Counted from the first letter of the stretch, positions 1 through 9,391 are shown. The stretch is DNA of 64,000 bases from an uncultured Lachnospiraceae bacterium (GCA_910588405.1 CAJUPT010000009.1:19994-83993); one strand, 5' to 3'. The notes: a model not told the origin generated them from the letters alone. Program-made: numbers and translations.

Positions 1-160
1 GTAAATCCTTCCGGGACATGTACGGGCTTCCGCTGTCGATTCAGTTCCGCTACTGCCCTCCCATGTCCCCTGAACCTGGAAGAATTTTCGGCCACTAAAG
101 TGTCCGTAAATCCTTCCGGGACATGTACGGGCTTCCGCTGTCGATTCAGTTCCGCTACTG
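1..160. repeat. Tandem copies of a dispersed palindromic repeat
   Basis: A 55-bp sequence at 1-55 is repeated exactly at 106-160 (period 105). Between and across the copies lies a long imperfect palindrome: CATGTCCC at 62-69 pairs with GGGACATG at 118-125, an inner arm GGAAGaATTT pairs with AAATcCTTCC, and CACT/AGTG forms the centre. A related unit lies near 31.0 kb with compensating base changes in both arms. The array is cut by the window edge. The stretch up to 278 holds no gene. Confidence 0.85.
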
Positions 161-278
161 ACTGCCCGGTTATCCTCTGACTATATGAATTATTGACATT
201 GTTTTAACACTCTTCCGTTTCATCTATTGCCATTGTCCCATTTGCTGCCGCAGCTGTTCAAATCCTTCCGATTTCATG

Positions 279-1373
279 CTATCTCTTCAAAACTCGTTTG
301 ATCATCTTCCGGCATCCTCTGTTAAACAGCAGTCGAACGCCCTTACACAGAAGCGTTCCTGCCCGGACACGTCCCTTCGCATACAGATTTCCCTCTAAAA
401 TCAATGTGTCCGTCTGAAATTCCGGCACAAGGTCCACGGTTTTATAATAGTATGCGTAAAATATCGACGCGTATCCCAAAAGCTTACCGGTCAGTGACGG
501 GTCCGTAAATCCAAAATGCAGATACAGCCGCAGCTTTCTGGGCCGGATATGGCGGAACACGCCGCCGGTCTGCTTTAATAAAAGCCGGAACAGACTCTGA
601 TTGTCCGCATCCTGAATCAATTCCACCAGGCTGTTCTTCTTCTCCGCCAGCTTCTCTGCGCTTCGTTTCAGCTTTTCCGCTTTTTCCGGAATCCCCTGAA
701 AACTGCTTCCTATTTTATCAATGATCCTCCTGAGCCTGTCAGCCGCAGAAGATTTTTCCTTTTCCGCCCCGAAAGCTTTTCCCATATCAAAAGCTTCCGA
801 ATCCGTTTCATTCTCGGCGAACAGCCGTTCCCAGTCTTCTTCATCAGGCTCTGCCGTCAACCTGTCAGCCTGCGCTGCTCCGTTTCCCTGGCCAGCCGAC
901 GTATCATCCGGTTCCGCGGCTCCCGCATTTCCTTCCGCCCTTTCTTCCGGCAAACCGTCCGTATCCTCCAGCCCCTTTTCCAACAGCTCCAGCAACTGTT
1001 CTTCCCCAAACTCGTCGTCGCTGTCTTCCTGTTCGGTTCCTTCTTCGGCTCGGTCCCGGAGCTTTATTTCACCGTCTTCGTCTCCATCCCCGTCTTCCCC
1101 GCTCTTTTTTCTTCCGCCCAGCCGGATTCCCAATATCCTGACAGACAGGTCAAAGGGGCCTCCTTTGGGATGATAGCGTGCCCTGACGGACAGCAGGTGC
1201 AGCAGCCAGGTAATCCGCAGGTCCACATCCGGATTTTTTTCCAGCACTGAAGCCTTCAGGCGGTATCTCACCGGCGCCAGCAGTACCAGCAGCGTCACGG
1301 CAAGAATCAGCCCCAGCACGGCCAGCAGCAGAATCCCTATGATTTTCAGTATAAACAGAATTCCATGAAGCAT
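279..1373 (-). CDS. DUF2953 family protein (YtfI-like)
   Basis: This 364-aa protein has an N-terminal hydrophobic segment (residues about 5-32) followed by the VRYRLKASV... region typical of DUF2953 proteins such as B. subtilis YtfI, found mostly in spore formers. Residues about 90-190 are a very acidic low-complexity linker (runs of D, E, G), then a charged helical region and a conserved C-terminal domain. The start ATG has GGAGG eight bases upstream. It is the last gene of the long minus-strand operon, three bases after the small unknown gene. In Bacillus the ytfI neighbour is ytfJ (GerW); that gene is not here. A spore role is inferred from family only. Confidence 0.7.
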   Translation of the reverse strand: MLHGILFILKIIGILLLAVLGLILAVTLLVLLAPVRYRLKASVLEKNPDVDLRITWLLHLLSVRARYHPKGGPFDLSVRILGIRLGGRKKSGEDGDGDEDGEIKLRDRAEEGTEQEDSDDEFGEEQLLELLEKGLEDTDGLPEERAEGNAGAAEPDDTSAGQGNGAAQADRLTAEPDEEDWERLFAENETDSEAFDMGKAFGAEKEKSSAADRLRRIIDKIGSSFQGIPEKAEKLKRSAEKLAEKKNSLVELIQDADNQSLFRLLLKQTGGVFRHIRPRKLRLYLHFGFTDPSLTGKLLGYASIFYAYYYKTVDLVPEFQTDTLILEGNLYAKGRVRAGTLLCKGVRLLFNRGCRKMIKRVLKR

Positions 1374-1376
1374 CCG

Positions 1377-1721
1377 TCAGGCCTCCCTGCAGTTCGTCCA
1401 CTGCATCTTGCTCCGGTAGTATGTCCTGGTGTCAAAGCCGCCCGTGGCCTGATACACCTCCTGCACCAGCTCCGCAGCCAGCTCCACGGCATGTCCTCTG
1501 CTTTTCGCCAGCCCGATCACATCAGCCCGGTAAGAGGGAAACTCTTTCTGCAAAAAAACATAAGCGGGATAAATATCAAACAGGTTATGCTCCCCAAAAG
1601 GCAGCACGATCAGCCAGGCATTTTTTTCAAAATGATTCTGGCTGATCCTGCGAATGACTTTCTCCGCTTTTTTTCCGGAAATATTTTTTACATGCAATGG
1701 CTGAAACCATCTGAAATCCAT
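1377..1721 (-). CDS. Small conserved protein of unknown function
   Basis: 114 aa, soluble, no signal peptide or membrane segment. It is rich in aromatic and charged residues and ends in a Cys-containing tail. I do not recognise a named domain. It starts seven bases after the cinA stop, and its ribosome binding site (AAAGGAAAA) lies inside the last cinA codons, so it is translated from the same message. Its tight placement between cinA and the DUF2953 gene argues that it is a real gene. Confidence 0.65.
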   Translation of the reverse strand: MDFRWFQPLHVKNISGKKAEKVIRRISQNHFEKNAWLIVLPFGEHNLFDIYPAYVFLQKEFPSYRADVIGLAKSRGHAVELAAELVQEVYQATGGFDTRTYYRSKMQWTNCREA

Positions 1722-1728
1722 TTTATCC

Positions 1729-3114
1729 CTATTTTCCTTTGCACTGCTCCAAAATACATCTTCTGGCCAGATCCAGCGCCGCCGACGCCGCCATCTCCCG
1801 GATCTTCTCCCGGCTTCCGGTAAAATTGTATTCCTTTACCACGGTTTTCCCTTTCAGACAGCAGCCGATATAAACCCTGCCCAGAGGAATCTCCGGCGTA
1901 GCCCCGTCCGGTCCCGCCAGCCCGGTAACAGACACACACATATCGCTGTCGTTGGCCAATACGCCGCCGATGGCCATTTCTTTTGCCGTCTCTGCGCTGA
2001 CCGCCGTATATTTTTTCAGCGTGGTCTTGCTCACATCCAGAAATTTTCGTTTTGCCTTATTGGAATAGGTGACAAACCCTTCGGAAAACACGTCCGAAAC
2101 CCCCGGAACGCCGACCAGCCGTGCCGCCACCATTCCTCCGGTGCAGGATTCCGCCGTCGTAATCGTCAGACCATATTTATTCAGCAGCTTCACCACAGCC
2201 ATCTCCAGAGACACCTCCGGCTTGGCCGTATAGACGTCGTCCCCAAACCGTTTTTTCAGCTCCTTCACACAGGGCTTGATCAGCTTCTGGGCCTCCTCCC
2301 CGGTTTTTCCGCTGGCTGTGACCCGGATATGCACCTCGCCGGTTTTCGCATAAGTCGCGATGGTCGGATTCGTCTGACTGTCCACCAGATCCAGCACCCT
2401 GGTCTCCACGGAGCTTTCCCCTACGCCGCAGATTTTTACCACAGCAGAAAGAAATACCTGGCCGCTTTTTTTCACCAGATAAGGCTTCACCTGATCCAAA
2501 AACATAGGTTTCATCTCATTAGGCGGACCGGGCAGCAAAATCGCCGTCTTCCCATTTTTCTCCATCAAAAGGCCCGGCGCCGTCCCGTTGGGATTGCGCA
2601 GCAGCAGACAGCGGTCCGCAGCCACGCTTTTTCTCCCGCCTTCGCCGCTGCCTGCCTCGTTTTCATCGCCGTCATTTTCGACGCCTTTGCCGCCCCTGCC
2701 GTCTCCTGCTTTCTTCTCATCCGGCAGCTGATCCGCATAGACTGCCCCCACCGGCGCCATAGCCTGCTTATAATTATTCTCGGTAATTACAACGTTCAGC
2801 CTGCTCATAAAAGCGTCCAGCTCGGCCCGTGCCTCAGGATGTTCTGTCAGAGGGATTCCCATCGTCCGGGCACACACCTCTTTTGTCAGGTCGTCTTCTG
2901 TCGGCCCAAGGCCGCCGCACAAAAGCACCACATCGCTGCGGGAAAATGCTGTCTCAATCACAGCCGACAGCCGTTCTTCATTGTCCCCCACCACGGTCTG
3001 ATAATACACCGGCAGCCCAAGCGCCGCGCACTGCTCGGATAAAAACTGTCCGTTGGTGTTCACGATGTTGCCCAGCAAAAGCTCGGTTCCCACAAAAATC
3101 ATTTCTACTGTCAT
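1729..3114 (-). CDS. cinA: CinA: competence/damage protein with NMN amidohydrolase domain
   Basis: 461 aa with the two CinA modules. The N-terminal MoaB/MogA-like domain (residues 1-170) has VGTELLLGN and GGLGPTEDD (67-75). The C-terminal PncC-type domain, which hydrolyses nicotinamide mononucleotide, has AESCTGG and a GLAGPDG loop. Residues about 131-166 are a Gly/Glu/Asp/Lys-rich low-complexity insertion between conserved blocks, which makes it longer than the roughly 410-425 aa usual for the family. The start has GGGAGG at proper spacing. It lies 19 bases after pgsA, an arrangement common in Firmicutes. Confidence 0.93.
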   Translation of the reverse strand: MTVEMIFVGTELLLGNIVNTNGQFLSEQCAALGLPVYYQTVVGDNEERLSAVIETAFSRSDVVLLCGGLGPTEDDLTKEVCARTMGIPLTEHPEARAELDAFMSRLNVVITENNYKQAMAPVGAVYADQLPDEKKAGDGRGGKGVENDGDENEAGSGEGGRKSVAADRCLLLRNPNGTAPGLLMEKNGKTAILLPGPPNEMKPMFLDQVKPYLVKKSGQVFLSAVVKICGVGESSVETRVLDLVDSQTNPTIATYAKTGEVHIRVTASGKTGEEAQKLIKPCVKELKKRFGDDVYTAKPEVSLEMAVVKLLNKYGLTITTAESCTGGMVAARLVGVPGVSDVFSEGFVTYSNKAKRKFLDVSKTTLKKYTAVSAETAKEMAIGGVLANDSDMCVSVTGLAGPDGATPEIPLGRVYIGCCLKGKTVVKEYNFTGSREKIREMAASAALDLARRCILEQCKGK

Positions 3115-3133
3115 AAAAGCCTCCCATGCGGCC

Positions 3134-3682
3134 TCAGTCTTTCAGCACATCCTTATTCTTCATCAGATAATCGATCAGTGACACCAGCGTCAGAATCATG
3201 GCAATCCAGACAAAAATCTGAGTCAGCATCCTGAAAACCGGATGGTCGATATTCAGAATCAGCAGAACCACCATAATCATCTGAGATGTGGTCTTAAACT
3301 TTCCCCAGTAACTGGCGGCGATCACCACGCCCTTGTCGGAGGCCACCAGCCGGAAGCCGCTGATAATAAATTCCCTGGAAATAATAATCAGCACATACCA
3401 GGCTGGCAGACTGCCAAGCTCGATAAAACAGATCAGCGCCGCGCTGACCAGCAGCTTATCCGCCAGCGGGTCCATAAATTTCCCAAAATTCGTCACAAGA
3501 TTATACTTTCTCGCAATCTTACCGTCGAGAAAGTCCGTCAGGCTGGCAATGATAAACAGCGTCAGCGCCACATATTTGGCCGCCTCGCCGCCCAGATACC
3601 CCATCTGGAAAATCACGTAAAAGGGAATCATAATCACCCGGAGTATCGTCAGCTTATTCGGCAGATTCATCGAACTCATCAT
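3134..3682 (-). CDS. pgsA: CDP-diacylglycerol-glycerol-3-phosphate 3-phosphatidyltransferase
   Basis: 182-aa integral membrane enzyme that makes phosphatidylglycerol phosphate, the precursor of phosphatidylglycerol and cardiolipin. The CDP-alcohol phosphotransferase motif is intact: DG-x2-AR-x8-G-x3-D-x3-D begins near residue 53 (DGKIAR ... GKFMDPLADK). Several hydrophobic helices follow. The ATG at 3682 has TAGGAGAG seven bases upstream, giving a 29-base overlap with the end of rimO; an internal Met four codons later would shorten this. Translational coupling to rimO is likely. Confidence 0.93.
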   Translation of the reverse strand: MMSSMNLPNKLTILRVIMIPFYVIFQMGYLGGEAAKYVALTLFIIASLTDFLDGKIARKYNLVTNFGKFMDPLADKLLVSAALICFIELGSLPAWYVLIIISREFIISGFRLVASDKGVVIAASYWGKFKTTSQMIMVVLLILNIDHPVFRMLTQIFVWIAMILTLVSLIDYLMKNKDVLKD

Positions 3683-5024
3683 ATATCTCTCCTATCAGAT
3701 CATAATCCGCAGCCCCAGTTACCCTGACGGTCACGAAATCGCCTGTCAAAAGCGCCTCCCCGGTCCGGACAAAAATATATCCGTCCACGCCGGGAGCGTC
3801 CATATAGGTACGGCCCACATAAGCGGCCTCATCGGCCACCTTTCCCTCAATCATCACGGTCAGGACCCGCCCCTTCATCTCCCCGCCGGCCTCAAAGGCA
3901 ATTTCCTGCTGCAGCTCCATCAGCCGTTCCTTCCGGCGCTCTTTTTCCTCCTCCGGAATCTGGCCCGGCCAGGAAACCGCGGGAGTATCCTCCTCAGGAG
4001 AATAGGGAAACACGCCCAGCCGCTCGAAACCTACCATATCCACAAATTCATACAGTGTCTCGAAGTCTTCTTCCGTCTCCCCGGGAAATCCCACAAGCAG
4101 CGTGGTACGCAGAGCAATATCCGGAATCCTCTGCCGCAGCTTTTCAATGATGTCCAGAAGCCCCTGGCGGCTGGTTTTACGCCCCATTCTTTTTAAAACA
4201 GAATCGCTGGCATGCTGGATGGGAATATCCAGGTAATGACAGATTTTTTCTTCCGCGGCAATCACCTCGATCAGCGCATCGGTAATCTCCTCCGGATAAC
4301 AGTACAGCAGTCTGATCCAGTAAATGCCGGGGATCTTTACCAGCTCCCGCAGCAGTTCAGGAAGCATTTTCCTTCCATACAGGTCAACGCCGTAAACCGT
4401 CGTTTCCTGGGCCACCAGAATCAGCTCCCGCACCCCTTTTTCCGCCAGCGTGCGGGCCTCATCAAGCAGCTGTTCCATCGGAACGCTCCTGTAGTTTCCC
4501 CGCACCTTCGGAATCACACAGTAGGTACAGTGCTTGTCGCAGCCCTCGGCGATTTTCAGATAGGCATAATGCCCCCCGGTGGTCACCACCCGCCCGGCCT
4601 GTCCCGGCACCAGCCGGTCCACACTCTGAAAATAACGGGGCTTTTTCCCTTCCAGCGCTTCCTCTATCAGGGGAATAATCCGGTCATAAGCAGTGGTGCC
4701 CAGAATGCCGTCAAGCTCAGGAAGCTCGGACAGGATTTCGTCCCGGTACCGTTCTGCCAGACATCCGGCAGCCAGCAGCGCCTTACATCGCCCTTCTTTT
4801 TTCCAGCGGGCCATCTCCAGAATCGTCTGAATGCTCTCCTCCTTGGCATCTCCGATAAAGCAGCAGGTGTTCACTACAATCACCTCTGCTTCGGCCTCAT
4901 CGTCGGTAAAAGAATATCCATGTTCGGAAAGGATCCCCAGCATTGCCTCGGAATCAGCCAGGTTTTTATCGCAGCCCAGAGAGACAAACAGAATCTTCGG
5001 CCTTCCGCATTCCGTCTCTGTCAT
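3654..5024 (-). CDS. rimO: Ribosomal protein uS12 methylthiotransferase RimO
   Basis: 456-aa radical-SAM enzyme that adds a methylthio group to the conserved aspartate of ribosomal protein uS12. It has an N-terminal MTTase domain with LGCDKN and conserved cysteines for the auxiliary Fe-S cluster, a radical-SAM core with C-x3-C-x2-C (CDKHCTYC), and a C-terminal TRAM domain. LGCDKNLADSE is typical of RimO rather than MiaB. Its ATG overlaps the rpoZ stop (ATGA), so it is translationally coupled. Confidence 0.95.
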   Translation of the reverse strand: MTETECGRPKILFVSLGCDKNLADSEAMLGILSEHGYSFTDDEAEAEVIVVNTCCFIGDAKEESIQTILEMARWKKEGRCKALLAAGCLAERYRDEILSELPELDGILGTTAYDRIIPLIEEALEGKKPRYFQSVDRLVPGQAGRVVTTGGHYAYLKIAEGCDKHCTYCVIPKVRGNYRSVPMEQLLDEARTLAEKGVRELILVAQETTVYGVDLYGRKMLPELLRELVKIPGIYWIRLLYCYPEEITDALIEVIAAEEKICHYLDIPIQHASDSVLKRMGRKTSRQGLLDIIEKLRQRIPDIALRTTLLVGFPGETEEDFETLYEFVDMVGFERLGVFPYSPEEDTPAVSWPGQIPEEEKERRKERLMELQQEIAFEAGGEMKGRVLTVMIEGKVADEAAYVGRTYMDAPGVDGYIFVRTGEALLTGDFVTVRVTGAADYDLIGEIYDEFDESAE

Positions 5025-5278
5025 ACGTCGATCTCTTCTTCCGCAATATCGTCCTCGCCTACGATAGTCACCTTGCCTTCCGCCACTTCCTCCACGGCGA
5101 CGGACAGAGGCTTTTTGGTGCTTCCGCCTACCAGCCGCTCATCGCCGCCGATCAGCTGTCTCGCTCTTTTCGCCGTGGCGATTACGATAGAATAACGGCT
5201 GTTTACGATGGGCTCCTCTCCCGGCTCCACATCCTGGTTGATGGTATCAAGTAAATCATTATAAGATGGATGCAGCAT
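5021..5278 (-). CDS. rpoZ: RNA polymerase omega subunit
   Basis: 85 aa. NSRYSIVIATAKRARQL is the hallmark of the omega fold that clamps the beta-prime C-terminus during RNA polymerase assembly. It lies six bases after gmk, matching the gmk-rpoZ order of Firmicutes. The acidic C-terminal tail is unremarkable. The start ATG follows an AGGAGAG sequence within the intergenic bases. Confidence 0.93.
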   Translation of the reverse strand: MLHPSYNDLLDTINQDVEPGEEPIVNSRYSIVIATAKRARQLIGGDERLVGGSTKKPLSVAVEEVAEGKVTIVGEDDIAEEEIDV

Positions 5279-5284
5279 AAAACA

Positions 5285-5917
5285 TTACTCTCCTTTCACC
5301 ATTGCTTTCAGTTCCTCCCGGATGCTTTTCACCTGATCCAGTTTTGCTTCCGCCCTGTTATGAGCGCTCCCGATCAGTCCGTGCAGCCGGTTCACACATT
5401 CCTCAAGGTCATTATTCTCCAATATATAATCATAGGCTTCCACGCCCTCGGCTTCATCCACCGCTCTGCGCAGCCTTGCCATGATCACTTCCTCGCTTTC
5501 CGTACCTCTGCCCGCCAGACGGGCCTTCAATTCTTCCGCGGAAGGGGGGATCAGAAAAATCAGCAGGCAGCCGGGATTCTGTCTCTTAATCTCCAGCGCG
5601 CCCTGAATCTCGATCTCCAGAATCACATCTTTTCCCTTTTGAAGCTGTTCCTCCACAAAAACCCTGGGCGTCCCGTAATAATGATCCACATACCGGGCAT
5701 ACTCGTAAAAAGCGCCGTCGCCGATCATCTTTTCAAATTCTTCCGTGGTCAGAAAATAGTACTCCCGGCCATGGACCTCCCCCTCCCGGGGCGCCCTGGT
5801 GGTCGCCGACACCGACAAAGCATACTGTTCATACCGACGAAGCAGCTCCTTGACCACAGTTCCCTTCCCGGTGCCTGAAAATCCGGAGAGCACTGTCAGC
5901 ACGCCTTTTTCCGTCAT
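5285..5917 (-). CDS. gmk: Guanylate kinase
   Basis: Converts GMP to GDP with ATP. The P-loop is GFSGTGKGT near the N-terminus, and the GMP-binding region includes RAPREGEVHG and the YYFLT segment. The start at 5917 was chosen because GAGGAGGTAG lies eight bases upstream and the family begins a few residues before the P-loop; the frame is open ten codons further up. That gives 210 aa, usual for Gmk. The start overlaps the remA stop (ATGA). Confidence 0.95.
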   Translation of the reverse strand: MTEKGVLTVLSGFSGTGKGTVVKELLRRYEQYALSVSATTRAPREGEVHGREYYFLTTEEFEKMIGDGAFYEYARYVDHYYGTPRVFVEEQLQKGKDVILEIEIQGALEIKRQNPGCLLIFLIPPSAEELKARLAGRGTESEEVIMARLRRAVDEAEGVEAYDYILENNDLEECVNRLHGLIGSAHNRAEAKLDQVKSIREELKAMVKGE

Positions 5918-6171
5918 AACGAATCTACCTCCTCTCTCCCTCTGCACCTTCCCGCGATGGTCTCGGGCAAAAGGGCGGACAGGATAATGTAATCACAGTC
6001 CGTAATAATCACCCCCTGGGTTTTTCTCCCCTGGGTGGCGTCGATGGCCGTCCCCTTGTCCTTGGCGGTCTGTACCATCCGCTTGATCGGCGCCGATTCC
6101 GGACTGACCACGGAAACAATCTTATCAAAATTCACCATATTCCCATAGCCGATATTAATGAGTCTTCCCAA
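5914..6171 (-). CDS. remA: RemA/DUF370 extracellular matrix regulatory protein
   Basis: 85 aa from a TTG start at 6171, beginning MGRLINIGYGNMV, which is where RemA proteins normally begin. AAAGAGG lies a suitable distance upstream, and the longer in-frame N-terminus is basic and unlike the family. RemA is a DNA-binding protein that in B. subtilis activates matrix and osmoprotection genes; it forms an octameric LytTR-like ring. The order yicC-remA-gmk-rpoZ is the classical Firmicutes arrangement. The rare TTG start may limit its level. Confidence 0.88.
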   Translation of the reverse strand: MGRLINIGYGNMVNFDKIVSVVSPESAPIKRMVQTAKDKGTAIDATQGRKTQGVIITDCDYIILSALLPETIAGRCRGREEVDSL

Positions 6172-6269
6172 AGCTGCGCCTCTTTCCTTCACATATTTTC
6201 TTGCGCGTTTGTTTCCTTTACTTTGCCGCTTTCCACATATTCTGTGGAAACACATCCCTGCAAAACAAT

Positions 6270-7148
6270 CTATTCTATATTCTGTACCTGCTCCCTGACC
6301 TTTTCAATCTCCGTTTTCAGATCGATGGCCACGGAGGAAATCTCGATATCATTGGATTTTGACAAAATGGTGTTCGCCTCCCGGTTCATCTCCTGGGCAA
6401 TGAAATCCAGCTTGCGGCCCACCGGCCCGCCGGCCGACAGCGCCTCCTTCATGGCAGCGATATGGGACCTGAGCCTTACCGTCTCCTCGTCCACGCAGAT
6501 CTTATCGGCAAAGATCGTCACCTCGGTCAGAACCCTGGCTTCCTCCAGCTCCCGTTCCTCCAGAACATCTCTGATCTTATCCCGCAGCCTGGTCTTGTAC
6601 TCTTCCAGAATCACAGGCGAACGCCTTTCAATCTCATCCACCCATAAAAGCATCTGCTCCAGCTTCCCCGACAGATCCGTTTTCAGCTGCTCTCCCTCGG
6701 CCTGCCTGGCCCGCACAAACTTGATGGCGCTTCCCCGCACCGCTTCCAGCAGAATACCCAGAAGAACCGCCTCATCCTCCTCCGGCTGCTCCATCGTAAC
6801 CACCTCCGGCATACGGGCCAGCGCCACGGCATTCACCTCTCTGTCAAATCCGAAGGTCTCCTCCATCCGCCGGAAGATATCCATGTACTCCCGGGCGATG
6901 GATTCATTGTATTTCAGATTAACGGTTTCCTCGGAAAAATCTTCATAGGTAATAAAAACATCCACTTTTCCCCGTTGGATGTATTCCTTCAGCACTGTGC
7001 GGACCGCCGACTCGAAGGCGTTAAACTTGCGGGGCATTTTAATATTCAGATCAAAATAACGGTGATTTACCGCTTTCATCTCCACAGTTACCTTATACTT
7101 GTCGTTGGAACACTCACACCGGCCAAAGCCAGTCATACTGTTTAGCAT
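6270..7148 (-). CDS. yicC: YicC/YloC family endoribonuclease
   Basis: YicC family protein, about 292 aa, starting MLNSMTGFGR, the family signature (S-M-T-G-[FY]-G). The C-terminal part carries the DUF1732 region with QEMNREANT and KSNDIEIS, conserved in the family. Members are hexameric RNases that affect small-RNA turnover in E. coli. AGAGGAGG precedes the first ATG; the Met of MTGFGR four codons later is an alternative start. It is the first gene of the operon that runs down to the DUF2953 gene. Confidence 0.92.
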   Translation of the reverse strand: MLNSMTGFGRCECSNDKYKVTVEMKAVNHRYFDLNIKMPRKFNAFESAVRTVLKEYIQRGKVDVFITYEDFSEETVNLKYNESIAREYMDIFRRMEETFGFDREVNAVALARMPEVVTMEQPEEDEAVLLGILLEAVRGSAIKFVRARQAEGEQLKTDLSGKLEQMLLWVDEIERRSPVILEEYKTRLRDKIRDVLEERELEEARVLTEVTIFADKICVDEETVRLRSHIAAMKEALSAGGPVGRKLDFIAQEMNREANTILSKSNDIEISSVAIDLKTEIEKVREQVQNIE

Positions 7149-7571
7149 TTCCTCCTCTTTCTGACGCACTTTCCCGCGTCATCCGGGCAATCTGACAGCT
7201 TCCTGCCAAATATTTTTTCTTAATCCGTCCTGCGGCCTGTTTTTGCAGCCGCAAAAAAATCTGGCTTTGCGGAAATTCCCGCCGAATATCTGTGCATACC
7301 CGCAGGGCACTTAGCACGTCTGCTTGGCTCGTTGCTCGCGGGAATAAAATATTTTTATCCGCAGACCACGGCTATCCTACATTATAAGTGATTCTTTCAG
7401 GCAAGTCAACCTGCGCAGGAAAAAGTTCACAGGAATGGAACCGACAGGAGAACTCACCATAAAACATGGGGAACTGCGTGAGAAGCCTAATTAAAATTGT
7501 GGTATTTACACACCACAGGTTGTCTGATATAATTCCAACAGAAAACTCGAACGGAAAAAAGGACAAACACT
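7149..7571. other. Divergent intergenic region yicC/rqcH
   Basis: Some 420 bases without a convincing gene. It holds the near-consensus rqcH promoter at its right end and must hold the leader of the minus-strand yicC operon. Short open frames here lack ribosome binding sites and recognisable families. Confidence 0.6.
7505..7533 (+). promoter_or_regulatory. Sigma-A promoter of rqcH
   Basis: TTTACA at 7505-7510, 17-base spacer, TATAAT at 7528-7533. The gene start lies about 30 bases beyond the expected transcription start. Confidence 0.8.
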
Positions 7572-9311
7572 ATGGCATTTGACGGAACCGTAATCGCATG
7601 TATGGTAAAGGAACTTAAAGAAAAGGCAGAAGGCGGGCGGATCGCAAAAATCGCCCAGCCGGAGCCGGATGAGCTGATGCTTACGCTGAAAAAAGACCGG
7701 GATACCTCCCGGCTGCTGATCTCGGCCAACGCAAGTCTCCCTCTCATCTATTTCACCGATAAAAACAAGACAAGTCCCATGACCGCCCCCAATTTCTGTA
7801 TGCTGCTGCGCAAGCATATCGGCACGGCCCGGATCGTATCCGTGGTTCAGCCGGATTTTGAGCGGATCATCGACTTTACGCTGGAGCATCCGGACGATCT
7901 GGGCGATCTGCGCCGGAAGCATCTGATCGTGGAGCTGATGGGAAAGCACAGCAATATTATTTTCTGCGACGAAGGTTATAAAATCATCGACAGCATCAAA
8001 CACGTATCCGCCCAGGTCAGCTCGGTCAGGGAGGTGCTGCCGGGACGGGATTATTTTATCACCCGCACCGTGGAAAAAGAAAATCCCCTGCTGGCAGCGG
8101 AAGAGAATTTTATCTTTTTTCTGACCAATGCGCCCCAGCCGCTGTACAAGGCACTGTACGGGCATTTTACCGGAATCAGCCCCGCCGCCGCCCTGGAAAT
8201 CTGCTGCCGGGCTTCTCTCGATTCCGTCCAGCCTGCCAATACGCTGAATCCGTTAGAACAGACCCATCTGTTCCGCACCTTTTCCTACTATTTTGAGGAT
8301 ATCGCCGAGGGACGCTTCGCCCCGGCCATCCTCTATCAAAAGGGCGAACCGACGGAATTTACGGTCCTGCCCAGCAGCTGCTATGAAGACTGTGAGATCC
8401 GCCTGTTCCCTTCCGTCAGTCTGGTGCTGGAAACCTACTACGCTGAGAAAAACGCCGTCACCAGAAGCCGGCAGAAATCCGCGGATCTGCGCCGGATTAT
8501 TCAGACCCTTTTGGAAAGGAATGTAAAAAAGCTGGAGCTGCAGGAAAAGCAGATGAAGGATACCGAAAAGAGGGATAAGTACCGCGTCTACGGCGAGCTG
8601 TTAAACACCTACGGCTATTCCTTACAGGGCGGCGAGCGCTTTTTAAAGGCGCTGAATTATTATACGAACGAGGAGATTGAAATCCCCCTTGACGAAACGC
8701 TGTCCGCAAAGGGAAACGCTCAGAAATATTTCGACCGGTATAACAAGCTGAAACGCACCTATGAGGCCCTGTCCACCCTGCTTGTGGAAACCAGGGAGGA
8801 AATCGATCACCTGGAATCTATCGCCCAGTCCCTTGACATCGCCATGACTGAGGCGGACCTGGCAGAGATCAAAGAGGAAATGCGGGAGTTCGGCTATATT
8901 AAAAAACGGGGGCCGAAAGAAAAAAAGGGAAAGAGCAAAAGCAAGCCTTTCCACTACGTTTCTTCCGACGGCTTCCATATATATATAGGAAAGAATAATT
9001 ATCAGAACGAAGAACTGACCTTTAAAGTGGCCCAGGGCAACGACTGGTGGTTCCACGCCAAAGGCATCCCCGGCTCCCATGTCATCGTCCAGACGAAGGG
9101 CCAGGAGCTGCCGGACCGCGTCTTCGAGGAAGCCGGACGTCTGGCGGCATACTATTCCAAAGGAAGGGGCGGAGACAAGGTAGAGATTGATTATATTCAG
9201 CGCAAGCATGTAAAAAAGGTAAGCGGTGCAAAGCCCGGCTTTGTGATTTACCACACCAACTATTCCATGGTATCCGCGCCGGATATTCAGGGGATTCGGG
9301 AGGAGGAATGA
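7572..9311 (+). CDS. rqcH: RqcH/NFACT family ribosome quality control protein (FbpA-like)
   Basis: 579 aa. The N-terminal NFACT-N domain starts MAFDG and contains the conserved ELMGKHSN block. A central helical coiled-coil region (about 290-440) is followed by NFACT-R with FHYVSSDGFHIYIGKNNYQNE and DWWFHAKGIPGSH. In B. subtilis RqcH binds stalled 50S subunits and recruits tRNA-Ala to add C-terminal alanine tails as a degradation tag. The older name is fibronectin-binding protein FbpA. It is monocistronic, with its own promoter. A nearby alaS fits the alanine link only by chance of position. Confidence 0.92.
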   Translation: MAFDGTVIACMVKELKEKAEGGRIAKIAQPEPDELMLTLKKDRDTSRLLISANASLPLIYFTDKNKTSPMTAPNFCMLLRKHIGTARIVSVVQPDFERIIDFTLEHPDDLGDLRRKHLIVELMGKHSNIIFCDEGYKIIDSIKHVSAQVSSVREVLPGRDYFITRTVEKENPLLAAEENFIFFLTNAPQPLYKALYGHFTGISPAAALEICCRASLDSVQPANTLNPLEQTHLFRTFSYYFEDIAEGRFAPAILYQKGEPTEFTVLPSSCYEDCEIRLFPSVSLVLETYYAEKNAVTRSRQKSADLRRIIQTLLERNVKKLELQEKQMKDTEKRDKYRVYGELLNTYGYSLQGGERFLKALNYYTNEEIEIPLDETLSAKGNAQKYFDRYNKLKRTYEALSTLLVETREEIDHLESIAQSLDIAMTEADLAEIKEEMREFGYIKKRGPKEKKGKSKSKPFHYVSSDGFHIYIGKNNYQNEELTFKVAQGNDWWFHAKGIPGSHVIVQTKGQELPDRVFEEAGRLAAYYSKGRGGDKVEIDYIQRKHVKKVSGAKPGFVIYHTNYSMVSAPDIQGIREEE

Positions 9312-9361
9312 TCCTCCCTCGGCGCATCCTAATATGAAGCATTTTTCCATAGACGTGAAAA

Positions 9362-9391
9362 GGCCACAGGGAAATCCCTTTCCCTGTGGCC
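9362..9391 (-). terminator. Intrinsic terminator after rpsU
   Basis: Perfect 13-bp stem: GGCCACAGGGAAA at 9362-9374 pairs with 9379-9391, loop TCCC. On the minus strand it is followed by TTTTC. It also sits 50 bases after the rqcH stop and may stop transcription from that side. Confidence 0.85.

Noticed and set aside
1..160. CRISPR array
   Set aside because: The repeat unit is 55 bp, only two copies with a 50-bp interval that is part of the same palindrome, and no cas genes are present.
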